Shown here: in pieces, positions 48,683 to 49,871 of the stretch | Layout of the letters: each line of letters starts with the position of its first letter | Position numbering within the stretch: position 1 is the first letter of the stretch | Source: Desulfobacteraceae bacterium | GTDB lineage: Bacteria > Desulfobacterota > Desulfobacteria > Desulfobacterales > Desulfosalsimonadaceae | Assembly (NCBI GenBank): GCA_011390465.1 | Contig: JAABSH010000027.1 | Span: 1 to 49,871 of the forward strand | Direction: 5' to 3' | DNA length: 49,871 nt | Made by a program: the position numbers and the translations under genes | The notes under the pieces: model-generated | What the model saw: the letters and a program-made list of their open reading frames with translations, nothing else | Database searches by the model: none | Told to the model about the DNA's origin: nothing

Positions 48683-49871
48683 CTATTCTTTTTCAAATCC
48701 CATGTTTTCAAACTTCAGTACCCGGCTGTTTTCGGTCACCGTACGGACGACATGATCCGGGGCACCGCCGGGGATATCGGCTTCTACTTCCAGGGTCACG
48801 GTGACGTTTGCACCGACCAGGCCGGATAAATGGGCGATGACTTCTTCAGCGATGCGCCCGGCGTCCCGACCCACCCGGGCCGTATCCAGGACAACGGTAC
48901 CGTGAAACCTTTTCGGAGCGGTGTCTTCGGGTGTTTCTTCTGCAGGTACCGCAGGTCCGGCAATGCCCCCTTCTTCCGTTCCGGACCCGGTACCCGATCC
49001 TGGCCGACCATCACCACCTGGCACTGCCGGTGCAACTATCTGTGCCTCATCCTGTTCCACGGCTAACTGCTTTTGGGCCACGTCCGGTTTCACCAGCATC
49101 CCCGGTGCATCGGCATCATTTAACGGTACGAGCTTCCCGCCCCTCAGTCCCTGGTACCGGCATGCAGCTTCATCAAAATTATCCGCAAAACCAAATCCAT
49201 CCCGGGTCCAGGTCGCAAAAGAGACCCCTTCACGGATGGCCTCCACCAGGACTTCGGAGTCTTTCAGTCGCGGCAGATAAGGGTACCGGGCAAAATCCTC
49301 CACAAGCTGACGTACCATCACATGGTTACCCCGCCACAGGGGTATTTTATCCAGACACATCCGCAAAATGGTACCGGACAAGGTCGTAATCAGCAGGTCG
49401 TCATTTTTCAGTTTTTTGCTTGCCCGCACTGCCAGGGCGTCTGTCCCGGAAAGCCGCATGGCCTGCCACGTAACAGGGGATTGCGGCGTGGTCTGCACAG
49501 GAACGATCAGCCACTGGTATGTCTCCGGAATCCGTGCCGTTACCGCACCATCAGCCGCGGATTTCTGGGTTTCCGCCTGTTTCACCTGACTCGGCGTTAA
49601 ATTCAATTGCACTTTTTCCGCCAGAATGGTTTCCCAGGCCAGATATTTTCGGGCTGCTTCATCCAGGTCCTGCAACCGGGTTCTGTCCGCTGCCAGAAAA
49701 ACAACTGTGTTTCGATACAGTCGGGGTGAGTTCCCCCGCGATTCAAAAATTGACCTGGCGGCAAGCATGGCAGCGCATTCCGGTTCCTTGCTGTAGGGAT
49801 GAGCCACCCCCAACACCACCAGCCGCGCATCCAGGTCATCCGGTACATCTGCTCCGGACTGCGGAATAGGA
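48683..49871 (-). CDS. DUF499-type AAA+ ATPase, C-terminal part (runs off window end)
   Basis: At least 396 codons, open to the end of the window (the reading frame continues PQSGADVPDDLDARLVVLG at the truncated side). I recognise the C-terminal portion of DUF499 family ATPases (COG1483): FLAADRTRLQDLDEAARKYLAW, QVKQAETQKSAAD, ARIPETYQWLIVPVQ, and the end DHVVRTVTENSRVLKFE. The ATP-binding N-terminus is outside. A Gly/Ser/Thr/Pro-rich linker separates two subdomains. Such proteins are often encoded with a DUF1156 methylase and a helicase in presumed defence loci. After the stop a -1 frame continues 33 codons. Confidence 0.75.
   Translation of the reverse strand, partial: PIPQSGADVPDDLDARLVVLGVAHPYSKEPECAAMLAARSIFESRGNSPRLYRNTVVFLAADRTRLQDLDEAARKYLAWETILAEKVQLNLTPSQVKQAETQKSAADGAVTARIPETYQWLIVPVQTTPQSPVTWQAMRLSGTDALAVRASKKLKNDDLLITTLSGTILRMCLDKIPLWRGNHVMVRQLVEDFARYPYLPRLKDSEVLVEAIREGVSFATWTRDGFGFADNFDEAACRYQGLRGGKLVPLNDADAPGMLVKPDVAQKQLAVEQDEAQIVAPAVPGGDGRPGSGTGSGTEEGGIAGPAVPAEETPEDTAPKRFHGTVVLDTARVGRDAGRIAEEVIAHLSGLVGANVTVTLEVEADIPGGAPDHVVRTVTENSRVLKFENMGFEKE

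Overview
The window looks like a chromosome segment of a Gram-negative anaerobic deltaproteobacterium (Desulfobacterota, most like Desulfobacterales). Evidence: lpxC (outer-membrane lipid A), the order DUF4390 - NtrY-type kinase - NtrX-type regulator - rsmD - coaD, a TrpB2-type enzyme, many small Cys-rich proteins, and a long rpmF/fabG/acpP...rib...nusB cluster. No sulfate-reduction gene lies in the window, so the assignment rests on gene order and protein style. Background DNA is GC-rich and nearly all of it is housekeeping.

Layout. 1-1793 (minus): start of alanine racemase and the comM/yifB ATPase. 2085-5891 (plus): lpxC, a DUF4390 protein and an NtrY-like sensor kinase. 5892-9399: AT-rich insertion separating the kinase from its likely partner regulator. 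It holds a three-gene restriction-modification set (BglII/BstYI-like nuclease, MT-A70 methylase, DpnA-like methylase) and a HepT/MntA toxin-antitoxin pair. Arrays of 7-bp repeats lie at its left edge, between the two modules and at its right edge. 9400-11890 (plus): NtrX-like regulator (GAFTEA in place of GAFTGA), rsmD, coaD. 11955-21655 (minus): DUF368/PopT lipid-carrier transporter, pcm, DUF2914 protein, ankyrin lipoprotein, acyl-CoA synthetase with a degenerate receiver protein, a three-PAS sigma-54 activator and an enoyl-CoA hydratase. 21912-26948 (plus): pyruvate kinase, RND/MMPL exporter, two-zinc-ribbon protein. 26965-29188 (minus): small Fe-S protein and secreted subtilase. 29368-31074 (plus): CstA-type transporter. 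31147-33280 (minus): PEGA lipoprotein and B12-binding radical SAM enzyme. 33586-34197 (plus): cytidylate-kinase-like protein. 34400-35960 (minus): tRNA-Gln and gltX.

36171-45819 (plus) is a long co-directional cluster: rpmF, fabG, acpP, rpiB, glyA, dCMP deaminase, nrdR, ribD, ribE, ribBA, ribH, nusB, trpB2. It covers translation, fatty-acid synthesis, one-carbon and nucleotide metabolism and the complete path to lumazine and riboflavin. It is followed by a Cys-rich small protein and a metallo-beta-lactamase-fold hydrolase ending in a strong terminator.

47074-49871 is the edge of a second accessory region: an FmdB zinc ribbon, tRNA-Pro(GGG) flanked by a 19-bp near-direct repeat, an orphan MqsA-like regulator with its own promoter and palindromic operator, and the C-terminal part of a DUF499-type ATPase that runs off the window. 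DUF499 ATPases often sit with DNA methylases and helicases in presumed defence loci, so the most novel material may continue to the right.
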